This document shows, one piece after another, positions 16,298-25,437 of a stretch of DNA of 64,000 nucleotides. A model generated the notes under the pieces. The model worked only from the letters and a program-made list of their open reading frames with translations, made no database searches and was not told the DNA's origin. Location: positions 227,987-291,986 of the forward strand of contig JAQTLU010000004.1 in NCBI GenBank assembly GCA_028714735.1. Direction: 5' to 3'. This DNA comes from Gallionellaceae bacterium. Its GTDB lineage: Bacteria > Pseudomonadota > Gammaproteobacteria > Burkholderiales > Thiobacillaceae. The position numbers and the translations under genes are program-made. Every line of letters begins with the position of its first letter. Position 1 is the first letter of the stretch.

Positions 16298-16728
16298 GCG
16301 ATCTCGGCGAGCAGGCGACGGCTGGCGGCGTCCAGGTTGGCGAGTGCGGCCGGACTGGGCGGCGTGCCGAGGTCGAACTGATAACCCCGGATCGCCAGGA
16401 TGCGGGCCTCGGGCGAGGTGCCGTACAGCTGTTCGCAGGTATGCAGCACCGCGGCCGGCGACAGTTCGTGGCTGCTGTAGCTGGTGTCCTGCGCCGGCCT
16501 GGCCGTCTCGAAACTGAATGGTTCCGGGCCGGCCACGGCGGCGTCGACGAAGATCACGGCCGTCCGGCCTTGCAGGTCGAGGGCGTATTCGACCTGCAAC
16601 TGGAAATCGGTGAGCAGTTCGACCCCGGGCAGGTCGAGGGTCTCCAAATGTTCGATCAGCAGCGGGCCGAGGGCGTCGTCACCCCGGCTGGGATTGCCGA
16701 TGCCGATGATCAGTACCGGGGCGGTCAA
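16294..16728 (-). CDS. hoxW: Hydrogenase maturation protease HoxW
   Basis: Endopeptidase (HyaD/HybD/HycI family) that trims the C-terminal extension of HoxH after nickel insertion. The 144-residue product has GIGNPSRGDDALGPLL, where the Asp binds nickel, and FVDAAV with the second acidic ligand; the His in SSHELSP is the third. It overlaps hoxH by 4 bases and is the last gene of the operon. Its stop lies only 31 bases from the arsR start, and its 3' end carries the arsR -35 region. Confidence 0.9.
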   Translation of the reverse strand: MTAPVLIIGIGNPSRGDDALGPLLIEHLETLDLPGVELLTDFQLQVEYALDLQGRTAVIFVDAAVAGPEPFSFETARPAQDTSYSSHELSPAAVLHTCEQLYGTSPEARILAIRGYQFDLGTPPSPAALANLDAASRRLLAEIA

Positions 16729-18206
16729 GCGCAGGAACCGTCGCCGGAGCGCACCAGACGGTCAACCTCCCTGCCCTCCGCGTCGATCAGCTCGACCCGG
16801 AGCGGCATCTTGCCCATGGCGTGGGTGGCGCAGGACAGGCAGGGGTCGAAGGCGCGGATGGCGACCTCGATGTGGTTGAGCAGGCCTTCGGTCAGTTCGT
16901 GGCCGTCCAGGTGTTTGCGGGCCACGGCGCGGATGGCCTCGTTCATGGCCTGGTTGTTATGGGTGGTCGAGACGATCAGGTTGGCGCGGATCACCTGATC
17001 GTTTTCGTCGACCCGGTAGTGGTGGATCAGGGTGCCGCGCGGCGCCTCGATGACGCCGACGCCGCGGCCCTGGCGTTCGCCGGTGGTGACCAGGTCGTCG
17101 CCGAGGACATCGTCGTCGTGCAGCAGGTCCTTGATCATCTCGGCGCTGTGCAGCATCTCGATCATACGCGCCCAGTGGGTGCCCAGGGTCGCCGCGGCCG
17201 GGCGGCCGCCGTCATAGGCGAGGAAGGTCTGGCGTTCCTTGTCGGCCAGCGGGGTGGGGATGAAGTCGCACTGGCTGACCCGGGTCAGCGGGCCGACCCG
17301 GTACCAGCCGAGGTCCGGGCCGAGTTCGCGGAAGTAGGGGAACTTCATGTACGACCAGGGCTTCACCTCCTCGTAGATGTGATCCCAGTAGTTGTTGTAG
17401 TCGACGTGGTCGAACAGGGTCTTGCCATCCGAAGTGCGGGCGCGCAGGCCGCCGTGGTAGAGGTCCATGGCGCCGTCGGCCCGGACCAGGTTGAGGGTAT
17501 GGGCGCGGAAGCTGCCGAACTCGTTGTAGAGGGCCAGGTTCTGCTCGAACAGGCGCTGGACCAGATGCACCGCGTCGCGGCTCCAGGCGATGATCTGGTA
17601 GGCGTCCTTGAGCAGGGCGTCGCGCTCCGCGCGGCTCAGGTTCTTGTTCACCCCGCCCGGCACCGAGCCGGTGCCGTGCACCCGCTTGCCCGCGGTGACC
17701 CGGATCACTTCCTGGCCATACTTGCGCAGCAGGACGCCCTGGCGGGCGAGGTCCGGGTATTCGGCGATGACGCCGACGATGTTGCGCTTGCCGAGGTCGG
17801 AGTCGAAGCCGAACAGCAGGTCGGGCGAGGCCAGGTGGAAGAAGTGCAGGGCGTGCGATTGCAGGATCTGGCCGTAGTGCATCAGCCGGCGCAACTTGTC
17901 GGCGGTCGGCGTGACCCGGGTCGCCCCGACGACCTGGTCCAGGGCCTTGCAGGCGGCCAGGTGGTGGCTGACCGGGCAGATGCCGCACAGGCGCTGCACC
18001 ATGACCGGGATTTCCCAGTAGGGCCGGCCCTGGACGAATTTCTCGAAGCCGCGGAATTCGACGATGTGCAGGCGCGCCTGTCTGATGTGGTTGTCCTCGT
18101 CCAGCAGCAGGGTGACCTTGCCGTGGCCCTCGACACGCGACACCGGCTCGATGGCGACGCGGCGCAGTTTTTCCGGGTGTTCGGCGGTTTCCAGGTCGAA
18201 TGCCAT
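16725..18206 (-). CDS. hoxH: NAD-reducing hydrogenase large subunit HoxH
   Basis: Carries the NiFe active site of the bidirectional NAD-linked hydrogenase (group 3d). The 493-residue precursor has both nickel-binding motifs: RLCGICPVSHH (Cys74, Cys77) and DPCLSCATH near the C-terminus. About 31 residues follow that last His and should be removed by HoxW. The N-terminal RVEGHGKVTLLLDED is also diagnostic. It lies 10 bases after hoxY. No hyp maturation genes are in the window. Confidence 0.96.
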   Translation of the reverse strand: MAFDLETAEHPEKLRRVAIEPVSRVEGHGKVTLLLDEDNHIRQARLHIVEFRGFEKFVQGRPYWEIPVMVQRLCGICPVSHHLAACKALDQVVGATRVTPTADKLRRLMHYGQILQSHALHFFHLASPDLLFGFDSDLGKRNIVGVIAEYPDLARQGVLLRKYGQEVIRVTAGKRVHGTGSVPGGVNKNLSRAERDALLKDAYQIIAWSRDAVHLVQRLFEQNLALYNEFGSFRAHTLNLVRADGAMDLYHGGLRARTSDGKTLFDHVDYNNYWDHIYEEVKPWSYMKFPYFRELGPDLGWYRVGPLTRVSQCDFIPTPLADKERQTFLAYDGGRPAAATLGTHWARMIEMLHSAEMIKDLLHDDDVLGDDLVTTGERQGRGVGVIEAPRGTLIHHYRVDENDQVIRANLIVSTTHNNQAMNEAIRAVARKHLDGHELTEGLLNHIEVAIRAFDPCLSCATHAMGKMPLRVELIDAEGREVDRLVRSGDGSCA

Positions 18207-18216
18207 CGCGTCAGTC

Positions 18217-18753
18217 TCAATCGTATTTGATCAGGCCGTGGCCCAGGCTGGGGGTGCGGCCGGCGATCAGGTCGGTGAGGAATTTCCAGATCGCGTCGGC
18301 CGAGGGCGGGCAGCCGGGGATGAAGTAATCCACCTTCACCACCTCGTGGATGGGGTGGACCTTGTCCAGCGGCAGCGGCAGTTCCGGGTCGTTCGGGATC
18401 AGGCCGTGCATGGTGCCGGGCTCGGTCAGGTAGACCTCGGACAGGCAGTCGCCCAGGTCGAGGTGGTTGCGTTGCGCCGGCAGGCCGCCGGTCACCGCGC
18501 AGGAACCGATGGCGATCAGCACCTTGCAGTTGTTGCGGAACTCGCGCAGTACCGCGACGTTCTCCGCGTTGCAGATGCCGCCCTCGATGATGCCGATGTC
18601 GCACGGGCCGCAATGCTTGATGTCGGTCAGCGGGCTGCGGTCGAACTCGATCAGCTTGAGCAGTTCGAACAGGCGTTCGTCGATGTCGAGCAGCGAGGTG
18701 TGGCAGCCGAAGCAGCCGGCCAGCGAGGTGGTGGCGACGCGCAGCTTGTTCAT
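18217..18753 (-). CDS. hoxY: NAD-reducing hydrogenase small subunit HoxY
   Basis: Electron-transfer subunit (178 residues) with one [4Fe-4S] cluster next to the NiFe site. The cluster ligands are in LAGCFGCHTSLLD (Cys14, Cys17), AIGSCAVTGG and FIPGCPPSAD; HCGPCDIGIIEGG is also conserved. It has no Tat signal, fitting a cytoplasmic enzyme. It overlaps hoxU by 4 bases and precedes hoxH. Confidence 0.95.
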   Translation of the reverse strand: MNKLRVATTSLAGCFGCHTSLLDIDERLFELLKLIEFDRSPLTDIKHCGPCDIGIIEGGICNAENVAVLREFRNNCKVLIAIGSCAVTGGLPAQRNHLDLGDCLSEVYLTEPGTMHGLIPNDPELPLPLDKVHPIHEVVKVDYFIPGCPPSADAIWKFLTDLIAGRTPSLGHGLIKYD

Positions 18754-19502
18754 GCCTCATCCTCGCAGGACGGGCAGGGCTGGCTGCCCGACGGCGGCCT
18801 GGGCGCATCGGCCAGCGCCTGGGCGCTGATCGGACTGAGGTCGTAGCGGCGTTCGCCGATGGGGACCGCGAAACCCTGGCGCTTGATCAGGATGGCCCCG
18901 ACCGGACAGACCGCCAGGGCCTTGTCGGTCAGCTCGACCTCGGTATCGGCCAGCCGGCCGGATTCCGCGTTGACGATCAGGTGCTTGGTGATGCCGCGTC
19001 CGGCCAGGGCGAATACGCACTTGCCGTCGACCTCGCAGGAGGCGCGCACGCACAGTTCGCACAGGATGCAGCGGTTGAAGTCGAGCAGGATGTCCGGGTG
19101 CGAGGCGTCGACCGGGCGGTCCGGGAACAGATGGCGGAAACCCGCCGTCATCACCCCGAGGTCATAGCCCAGGGCCTGCAGCACGCAATTGCCGCTCTTC
19201 TCGCAGGACGGGCAGAAGTGGTTGCCCTCGGCGAACAGCATCTGCACCAGGGTGCGCCGGAGTTCGTTGACCTCGTCGGTGTCGCTGGCCACGTCGAGGC
19301 CGGCCTGGGCCGGAGCGGTGCAGGAGGTGGCGTAGCGGCCGGCGATCTTCACCGTACAGACCTTGCAGCTGCCGTGCGGCTTGAATTCCGGGTGGTAGCA
19401 CAGGTGCGGGATGTAATGGCCGGCGGCGAGGGCGGCCTGCATCACGGTCTGGCCCGGTTCGAAGGGGATGTCCTCGCCGTCGAGCAGGAAGGTTTCGCTC
19501 AC
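18750..19502 (-). CDS. hoxU: NAD-reducing hydrogenase diaphorase subunit HoxU
   Basis: Iron-sulfur subunit of the diaphorase half, related to the N-terminus of NuoG, 250 residues. A plant-type [2Fe-2S] domain (LCYHPEFKPHGSCKVCTV, then TSCTAPA) is followed by a His/Cys-liganded cluster region (HFCPSCEKSGNCVLQALG) and ferredoxin-type cysteines (RCILCELCVRASCEVDGKC). It overlaps hoxF and hoxY by 4 bases each. It passes electrons between HoxY and the HoxF flavin. Confidence 0.95.
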   Translation of the reverse strand: MSETFLLDGEDIPFEPGQTVMQAALAAGHYIPHLCYHPEFKPHGSCKVCTVKIAGRYATSCTAPAQAGLDVASDTDEVNELRRTLVQMLFAEGNHFCPSCEKSGNCVLQALGYDLGVMTAGFRHLFPDRPVDASHPDILLDFNRCILCELCVRASCEVDGKCVFALAGRGITKHLIVNAESGRLADTEVELTDKALAVCPVGAILIKRQGFAVPIGERRYDLSPISAQALADAPRPPSGSQPCPSCEDEA

Positions 19503-21283
19503 GATTCACCCCTGATGTGCGCGCCGGCATCGTCGCGGCCGGTCATCCGGCGCGCCTCGGCGAGCGCGCCGTCGAGATCGAAGGCCGGCCGGAAGTAGAG
19601 CGACTGCAACCTGCGCTCGTAGGCCGGGCGGAAGCGCTTCACGGTGTCCAGCACCGGGTTGCAGGCGCTGTGACCGAGGCCGCAGTGGGAGGCGCCCTGA
19701 AGGACGCGGTCCAGCTTGGCCAACTCTTCGAGGTCGTGGCGGGTGCCCATGCCATGGGCGATCTTGTCCATCAGCGCGTTCTGCATCGAGGTGCCGACCC
19801 GGCAGGGGGTGCAGAAGCCGCATGACTCGTGGGCGAAGAACTGGACAAAGTTGCGCGCCACCTCGAACATGTCGCGGCTGCTGTCGAACACCATGAAGGC
19901 GCCGGCGGTGGCCAGGTCCTCGAAGCCGATCCGGCGGTCGAATTCGGCGTCGCCGATGCACACCCCGGAGGGTCCGCTGATCTGCACCGCGAGGGCGTCG
20001 CTGGCGCCGCAGTCGTTCAGGACCTGGCGCACGCTGACGCCGAACGGGTACTCGTAGATGCCCGGCCGGGCGCAGTCGCCGGAGACCGAGAGCAGCTTGG
20101 TGCCGGCCGACTTCGGGGTGCCGATGGCGCGATACCCGGCGCCGCCGCGCATGGCGATCAGGGCGGCGGCGCACAGGGTCTCGACGTTGTCGACCACCGT
20201 GGGGCGTTGCCGGTAGCCGTGCGTGACCGGGAAGGGCGGCCGGTTGCGCGGGATGCCGCGCTTGCCCTCGAGCGACTCGATCAGGGCGGATTCCTCGCCG
20301 CAGACGTAGGCCCCGGCGCCGAGGTGGATGACGATGTCGAAATCGAAACCGGCCCGGCCGAGTATGCCCTGGCCCAGCAGGCCGGCGGCGCGGCGCTGGC
20401 GCAGGGTGTCCTCGAGCGCATCGAGCAGGTAGCGGTATTCGCCACGCAGGTACAGGAAGCCCTGGCGCGCGCCAATGGCGAGCGCCGCCACGGTCATGCC
20501 CTCGAACACCAGGTCGGCGTAGCTGGCCAGCAGGACGCGGTCCTTGAAGGTGCCCGGCTCGCCCTCGTCGGCGTTGCAAACCACATAGCGTTCGTCGCCC
20601 GCGGCGGCGCGGCAGGCGGCCCACTTGCGCGCGGTCGGGAAGCCGGCGCCGCCGCGGCCGCGCAGGCCGGAGGCCTCCAGTTCGGCGATCACCGCGTCCG
20701 GACCGCGTTCGAGGGCGGCGGTCAGTGCCGCCCCGGTCATGCGGTCGCTCTCCAGCAGCAGGTCGCGGCGGCGGATGTGGTCGTCGACCCGGAAGAATCC
20801 GGCCGGCCACTCGGTCAGCGGGGTCCCGGCGCGGATCAGTTCGCCGATCTCGTTGATGCGCTGGTGGGTCACCCGGGTGATCGCCCGGCCGTTCACCAGC
20901 AGGGCCGGACCCTGGTCGCACATCCCGGTGCAGGAGGTGGTGGCCACGCTGACCAGGCCGTCCTCGGAGACCTTGCCCGGCTCCAGCCAGAGCTTGCCGC
21001 ACAGGGCCTGCATCATCTCTCGGCTGCCCAGCATGCGGTCGGTGATGTTGTCGGAAAACAGCACCCGGTAGCGGCCCAGCGGCTCCAGCGACAGGAAGGA
21101 ATAGAACCCGGCCACGCCGCGCACCCGCGCCAGCGGCACGCCGAGCGCCTCGGCGATCGCGGCGTCGATGCCGGGCGGGATATGGTTGTGGACCTCCTGG
21201 ACCTCGCGCAACACCTGCAGCAGGGACTCCGGCCTTCTGGGATGGCGATCGAGCAGGACGTTCAGTTCGACGGTATCAGGCAT
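19499..21283 (-). CDS. hoxF: NAD-reducing hydrogenase diaphorase subunit HoxF
   Basis: Holds the FMN and NAD(H) sites. The 594-residue protein fuses a NuoE-like [2Fe-2S] N-terminal domain (residues 1-150) to a NuoF-like domain: FMN loop LRGRGGAGFPTARKW, NAD loop GAGAYVCGEESALIESLEG, and the [4Fe-4S] motif ESCGFCTPCRVGTS. This is the Ralstonia-type long form, so no separate hoxE is needed. First gene of hoxFUYHW. The upstream region is short (about 48 bases to mobA) and I see no clear promoter in it. Confidence 0.96.
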   Translation of the reverse strand: MPDTVELNVLLDRHPRRPESLLQVLREVQEVHNHIPPGIDAAIAEALGVPLARVRGVAGFYSFLSLEPLGRYRVLFSDNITDRMLGSREMMQALCGKLWLEPGKVSEDGLVSVATTSCTGMCDQGPALLVNGRAITRVTHQRINEIGELIRAGTPLTEWPAGFFRVDDHIRRRDLLLESDRMTGAALTAALERGPDAVIAELEASGLRGRGGAGFPTARKWAACRAAAGDERYVVCNADEGEPGTFKDRVLLASYADLVFEGMTVAALAIGARQGFLYLRGEYRYLLDALEDTLRQRRAAGLLGQGILGRAGFDFDIVIHLGAGAYVCGEESALIESLEGKRGIPRNRPPFPVTHGYRQRPTVVDNVETLCAAALIAMRGGAGYRAIGTPKSAGTKLLSVSGDCARPGIYEYPFGVSVRQVLNDCGASDALAVQISGPSGVCIGDAEFDRRIGFEDLATAGAFMVFDSSRDMFEVARNFVQFFAHESCGFCTPCRVGTSMQNALMDKIAHGMGTRHDLEELAKLDRVLQGASHCGLGHSACNPVLDTVKRFRPAYERRLQSLYFRPAFDLDGALAEARRMTGRDDAGAHIRGES

Positions 21284-21331
21284 CGCTGTACTAGGTAACA
21301 GGGATGCAATCAGTCTACACCGCGATCAGCG

Positions 21332-21952
21332 CTAGTCCATGTCGGGTATATGACAGGCCGGCCTGGCCAAGGATTCGGCCAGGCAAAGATCGTCCCCGTT
21401 GTTGATGTTGAGGAAGGCGTTGGGCGCATCGAAGCGGGCCTCGGCATGGGGGTGGCGGGCCTGCCAGGCCTGCACCCGGCGCTCGCCGCCGGCCAGTGCG
21501 GCCGCCAGGTCGGCAAGCAGGCGGCGGTGCAGCAACATCACGGCGTAATGTATCCGATCCCCGTCTGCGGCACGCACCAGGGGCACGCCGTTCTCATGCG
21601 CCACGGCCAGCATGCGTGCGGCCAGGTCCGCGGGCAGGAAGGGCGTATCGCAAGGCGTCGCCAGCAGCCAGTCGGCGCCGGTATTGGCGGCGGCGGCGAG
21701 GATCCCGGCCAGCGGGCCGGGCTGGTCGGGCAGGCTGTCGGGTATGACCGCGCAGCCGAGGGCGGCGTAGGCCTCCAGGTTGCGGTTGGCGCTGACGACG
21801 ATCTCGCCGACCTGGGGCCGCAGGCGGTCGATCACCCAACTGACCAGCGGCCGCCCGGCCAGCTCGACCAGACCCTTGTCGCGCTCGTCCATGCGCCGGC
21901 CCCGGCCGCCGGCCAGGACGATGGCGGTCACGTTACGGTCAGGACTCCTCAC
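21332..21952 (-). CDS. mobA: Molybdenum cofactor guanylyltransferase MobA
   Basis: Attaches GMP to molybdopterin to make the MGD cofactor of DMSO-reductase-type enzymes. The 206-residue product has the nucleotidyltransferase signature LAGGRGRRMDERDKGLVEL, the DQPGPLAGI segment, CDTPFLP with the metal-binding Asp, and the C-terminal FLNINNGDDL. It overlaps the upstream glycosyltransferase gene by 14 bases. No molybdoenzyme lies in the window. Confidence 0.92.
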   Translation of the reverse strand: MRSPDRNVTAIVLAGGRGRRMDERDKGLVELAGRPLVSWVIDRLRPQVGEIVVSANRNLEAYAALGCAVIPDSLPDQPGPLAGILAAAANTGADWLLATPCDTPFLPADLAARMLAVAHENGVPLVRAADGDRIHYAVMLLHRRLLADLAAALAGGERRVQAWQARHPHAEARFDAPNAFLNINNGDDLCLAESLARPACHIPDMD

Positions 21953-23501
21953 GCCGGATCAGTGCGTAATAACGGCTGCGGTCGCGTGGCCGGAAACCGC
22001 TCCAGACGGTCGCTACCGGCCAGGTCCGGGCGGCAAAATCCTCGCGGGTACCGGTGACCAGCCACCAGGTGCACTCGCCGTCGGTGCGGTAGTGGTCGGC
22101 CAGGTGCAGGCGCAGCATGGTGGTCATGGCCGGGTCGACGTCGGCGCGCAGACAGGCGCCGGCCGGCAGGTGGGTCGCCATGGCGCGGATCTGCGGCCGG
22201 TAGCCCCAGCCGGCCTCGGCCCAGGGCAGGAACAGGACGATCAGCAGGAACCAGGTCAGGGCCATGCCGGTGGCCCAGACCAGGACCGGGCGGGCCTTGG
22301 CGCGGGGAAACAGCGGGATGACGATCAGCCAGAACAGGGTGGCCGCCGCCGCCAGGATGACCATGGCCGGGGCGGTCTGGCCGCCGGGAAAGTCGGGCAC
22401 CAGGCGGGCCATGCGGGAGGCCAGCCGGACCGGCCAGCCCCATTCGATGGCGGCGAAATAGACCCAGAAGGCCAGGGCGAAGAACAGGAAGCAGAGCACG
22501 CCGAACCAGTAGAAGGCCTGGGCGCCGCCGCGTTTCAGGTTGGCGACGCCGTGCGCGGCCAGCAGGGCGAGGGGCACCAGGACCGGCAAGACGCTGCTGC
22601 CGCCGGAGACGGATGGCCAGAGGCCCAGCAACAGGGTGACCAGGGCGGCGGCCAGGACCGGATGCAGCACCGGTACCCGGGCCAGGCGCCGGTGCTCGTG
22701 CCAGAGCGCCCACAAGGCCAGCGGCCAGACCGGCCAGGCAAACCAGGACAGGTTATTGAGCAGTGAGGCCGGCGAACGGTTGGGCGCGAGCGCGGCGAGG
22801 GATTGCTGCCACCATAGCGCCAGGGCGCCGTCGCCCTGGATCAGCAGCAGGCCCAGCCAGGCGGTCAGCAACCAGGCCAGTCCGGTCAGCCCGCGCTGGA
22901 CCGCCTGGCGATAGATCCGCTCGCGCCAGGCGCGCGACAGCATGGGCAGCAGGACGATCAGCAGGGCTGCCGCCAGGTCGGGCAATCCCCGGTTCAGGGT
23001 CAGGACGAAGCCGGCGATTGCGATGACCAAGGCACCGGCGCTGGCGCGCGTCCGGGCCAGGGCGATGCCGTACAGGAGCATGGCGTAGCCGGCCAGCAGC
23101 GCGGTCTCCGGCAGTTGGGCGTGGGCCCGCAGCATCAGGCCGAAGCAGCCGAGCAGGGCCAGCGCCGCCGCCGCGCCGTAGCCGGGACCGTACAGGGCGC
23201 GGGCGGTCAGGCCGGTAAAGCTCAGTGCAGCCAGGGTCAGCACGCCGCTGGCCAGGCGGGCGCCGTCCTGGACATCCAGCCAGGGCTGGCTCAGCCAGGC
23301 GGTCAGGCCGGCCAACAGGGTATGCAGGGGGAACGGGGCGCCGGCCGGGATCAGGTCGCCGGACGCCAGCCAGTCCAGCAGGGGCGTCAGGGCCAGGGCC
23401 TCATCCTGATTCCAGGCATCGCGCCCGGTCAGGCCGACGAAGCACCATGCCGTCAGGAAGACGGCCAGCCAGAACTGCTGCGATCTACTCAGAGCTTGCA
23501 T
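21939..23501 (-). CDS. ArnT/PMT-type membrane glycosyltransferase
   Basis: A polytopic GT39/ArnT-like protein, 520 residues with about a dozen hydrophobic helices. After the first helix comes GRDAWNQDEAL, matching the acidic first periplasmic loop (DE motif) of lipid-linked sugar transferases. The C-terminal periplasmic part is short. Such enzymes move a sugar from a polyprenyl carrier to lipid A or proteins in the periplasm. Substrate is not deducible. It precedes mobA and follows rpmE after a terminator. Confidence 0.8.
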   Translation of the reverse strand: MQALSRSQQFWLAVFLTAWCFVGLTGRDAWNQDEALALTPLLDWLASGDLIPAGAPFPLHTLLAGLTAWLSQPWLDVQDGARLASGVLTLAALSFTGLTARALYGPGYGAAAALALLGCFGLMLRAHAQLPETALLAGYAMLLYGIALARTRASAGALVIAIAGFVLTLNRGLPDLAAALLIVLLPMLSRAWRERIYRQAVQRGLTGLAWLLTAWLGLLLIQGDGALALWWQQSLAALAPNRSPASLLNNLSWFAWPVWPLALWALWHEHRRLARVPVLHPVLAAALVTLLLGLWPSVSGGSSVLPVLVPLALLAAHGVANLKRGGAQAFYWFGVLCFLFFALAFWVYFAAIEWGWPVRLASRMARLVPDFPGGQTAPAMVILAAAATLFWLIVIPLFPRAKARPVLVWATGMALTWFLLIVLFLPWAEAGWGYRPQIRAMATHLPAGACLRADVDPAMTTMLRLHLADHYRTDGECTWWLVTGTREDFAARTWPVATVWSGFRPRDRSRYYALIRREES

Positions 23502-23516
23502 ACGGCAGATTGAAAC

Positions 23517-23545
23517 AAAAAAGGCAGCATGCCGCTGCCTTTTTT
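23517..23545 (-). terminator. Terminator between rpmE and the glycosyltransferase gene
   Basis: GGCAGC and GCTGCC form a 6-bp stem around a 5-base loop, flanked by six A on one side and six T on the other, so it can end transcripts in either direction. It lies 17 bases past the rpmE stop. Confidence 0.85.
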
Positions 23546-23562
23546 GGCGAACCTGGCGAAAC

Positions 23563-23769
23563 TTACTTCTTCAGGCCGTACTTCTGGCGGAACTTCTCGA
23601 CCCGGCCGGCGGTGTCGACGATCTTCTGCTTGCCGGTGTAGAAGGGGTGGCACTCGGCGCAGACTTCCACGTGCAGATCCTTGCCCATGGTGGAGCGGGT
23701 CTTGAACGTGTGGCCGCAACCACAGGTCACGTTGATTTCAGTGTAATTGGGATGAATGCCGGTTTTCAT
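23563..23769 (-). CDS. rpmE: 50S ribosomal protein bL31 (zinc-binding form)
   Basis: A 68-residue ribosomal protein. The zinc ribbon is intact: CGC (Cys16, Cys18) and CAEC (Cys37, Cys40), so this is the C+ form used when zinc is plentiful. [18 protein letters not shown] is the conserved C-terminal part. I use the ATG at 23769, which gives the canonical MKTGIHPNY start. It is bounded by a terminator downstream. Confidence 0.97.
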   Translation of the reverse strand: MKTGIHPNYTEINVTCGCGHTFKTRSTMGKDLHVEVCAECHPFYTGKQKIVDTAGRVEKFRQKYGLKK

Positions 23770-23839
23770 GGCGCACTCGATTCGAAACAAGCCGGAAAGG
23801 GCGCGAATTATCCACAAAAAACGTTTCCGGGGCAAGTGC

Positions 23840-24103
23840 TTATCTATCGGGCCGGGTCAGCTGCTCCAGCCGGGCCAGCCAGGCCAGGGCGTCCGAGCGG
23901 TTCTCGCCACACATTTCCGGGGCCGGCTTGAGCCCGGCGCAGAAGGCCGGCCGCTCGGCGCGGCCGAATACGGCGCAGCGATTGTCCGCCGTCAGTTGCG
24001 CGCAACTGACCCCGGCCGGCTTGCCGGCGGACATGCCCGGCAGGGGGCTGGTGATCGAGGGCGCGATGCAGCAGGCGCCGCAGCCTGCCCTGCACTCAGT
24101 CAT
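23840..24103 (-). CDS. YkgJ family cysteine-cluster protein
   Basis: A small protein of 87 residues with eight cysteines spaced like the YkgJ/UPF0153 zinc or iron-chelating domain: [12 protein letters not shown] at the N-terminus, then [15 protein letters not shown] and [12 protein letters not shown]. Function of the family is not settled; metal binding is expected. The ATG overlaps the end of the MacB-type permease gene by 8 bases, which ties it to the exporter operon. Confidence 0.85.
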   Translation of the reverse strand: MTECRAGCGACCIAPSITSPLPGMSAGKPAGVSCAQLTADNRCAVFGRAERPAFCAGLKPAPEMCGENRSDALAWLARLEQLTRPDR

Positions 24104-25328
24104 GCCGTAGCGCCTCCACCGGGGTGAGCCGGGACGCCTTCCTGGCCGGGTACCAGCCGAAGAAGATGCCCACTGCCGAGGCGGAGACCACCGCCAGCAG
24201 CACGGCCCGGGCCTGGAATACCACCGGCCAGTCGAACAGTCGCTGCACCAGCAGGCCGCCGCCGAGGCCGAGTCCGACGCCGACCAGGCCGCCGAGCACG
24301 CTCAGGGTCACCGCCTCGACCATGAACTGGGTCAGGATGTCGCCCCGGCGCGCGCCCACCGCCAGGCGGATGCCGATCTCGCGGGTCCGTTCGGTGACCG
24401 ACACCAGCATGATGTTCATGATGCCGATGCCGCCGACGATCAGCGACACCGAGGCGATGGCGGCGAGCAGGGCGGACAGGGCGCCGGACGAGGCCTGTTC
24501 GGCCTGGACGATCTCGGACAGGTTGCGGATGTTGAAGTCGTCGTCCTGGCCCGGCTGGATGCGGTGTTTCTGGCGCAGCAGGGCCTGCACCTGCGCCTCG
24601 GCGGCCTGCATGTCGCTGCCGTCGGCCATCTTCACGGTGATGTGGCCGACGCTGTCCGGCCGGCCCTGCGCCGAGCCGAGGATGCGGCCGCGCGCGGTGC
24701 CGAGCGGGATCAGGACGATGTCGTCCTGGTCCTGGCCCATGACGTTCTGGCCCTTGCTTTCGAGCAGGCCGACGATGGTCAGGGGCACGCCCTTGACCCG
24801 GATGGTCTGGCCGGTCGGGTCGGTGCCGCCGAACAGCATCTGGGCCACGGTCTCGCCGACCAGGGCGACCTTGGCCTTGCCGCGCAGGTCGTTGTCGTCG
24901 AACTTGCGGCCGCTGGCGATGACCCAGTCGCGGGAGACCAGGTAGTCGCCGTCGACGCCGTAGAGCTGGGTGGCCCAGTTGAGGTTGCCGTAGACCACCT
25001 GGCCGCTGCCGCGCAGGGCCGGCGCGGCGGCCACGACACCCGGTATTTCCTGCCGGATGGCGCGGGCATCGGCCTCGGTCAGGCTGTTGCGGCTGGCGCC
25101 GCCGAGGCGGACGCCGCTGCTGGTGACGGTGCCGGGCAGGACCAGGATCAGGTTGGTGCCCAGGCTCTTCATCTGCTCGGCGACCTGGCGGCGGGCGCCC
25201 TCGCCGACCGCCAGCATGGTGATCACCGCGGCGATGCCGATGACGATGCCCAGGGTGGTCAGGGCACTGCGCATCCGGTTGGCGCGCAGGGAACGCAGGG
25301 CGCCGCGCAGGGTGTCGAGATGGTTCAC
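24096..25328 (-). CDS. MacB-type ABC transporter permease
   Basis: An FtsX/MacB permease of 410 residues: one N-terminal helix (about 21-45, containing LGIVIGIAAVITMLAVGEGA), a large periplasmic domain, and three C-terminal helices with the EIGIRLAVGARRGDI loop that contacts the ATPase. With the ATPase and adaptor upstream it should form a tripartite MacAB-like exporter, which typically needs TolC. The ATPase and permease are separate genes, unlike E. coli MacB, with a gap of about 110 bases between them. Confidence 0.9.
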   Translation of the reverse strand: MNHLDTLRGALRSLRANRMRSALTTLGIVIGIAAVITMLAVGEGARRQVAEQMKSLGTNLILVLPGTVTSSGVRLGGASRNSLTEADARAIRQEIPGVVAAAPALRGSGQVVYGNLNWATQLYGVDGDYLVSRDWVIASGRKFDDNDLRGKAKVALVGETVAQMLFGGTDPTGQTIRVKGVPLTIVGLLESKGQNVMGQDQDDIVLIPLGTARGRILGSAQGRPDSVGHITVKMADGSDMQAAEAQVQALLRQKHRIQPGQDDDFNIRNLSEIVQAEQASSGALSALLAAIASVSLIVGGIGIMNIMLVSVTERTREIGIRLAVGARRGDILTQFMVEAVTLSVLGGLVGVGLGLGGGLLVQRLFDWPVVFQARAVLLAVVSASAVGIFFGWYPARKASRLTPVEALRHD

Positions 25329-25437
25329 GCCGCTGCCCCTCCGAGAACGTGGTGGTCGAGCAGACCTCCCGGGTCGGGGCTCGCCGTATTCGCCTTGCCG
25401 GCGATCCCCGCTGGCGCGTGGGCCCTCGCCGGGGGGC

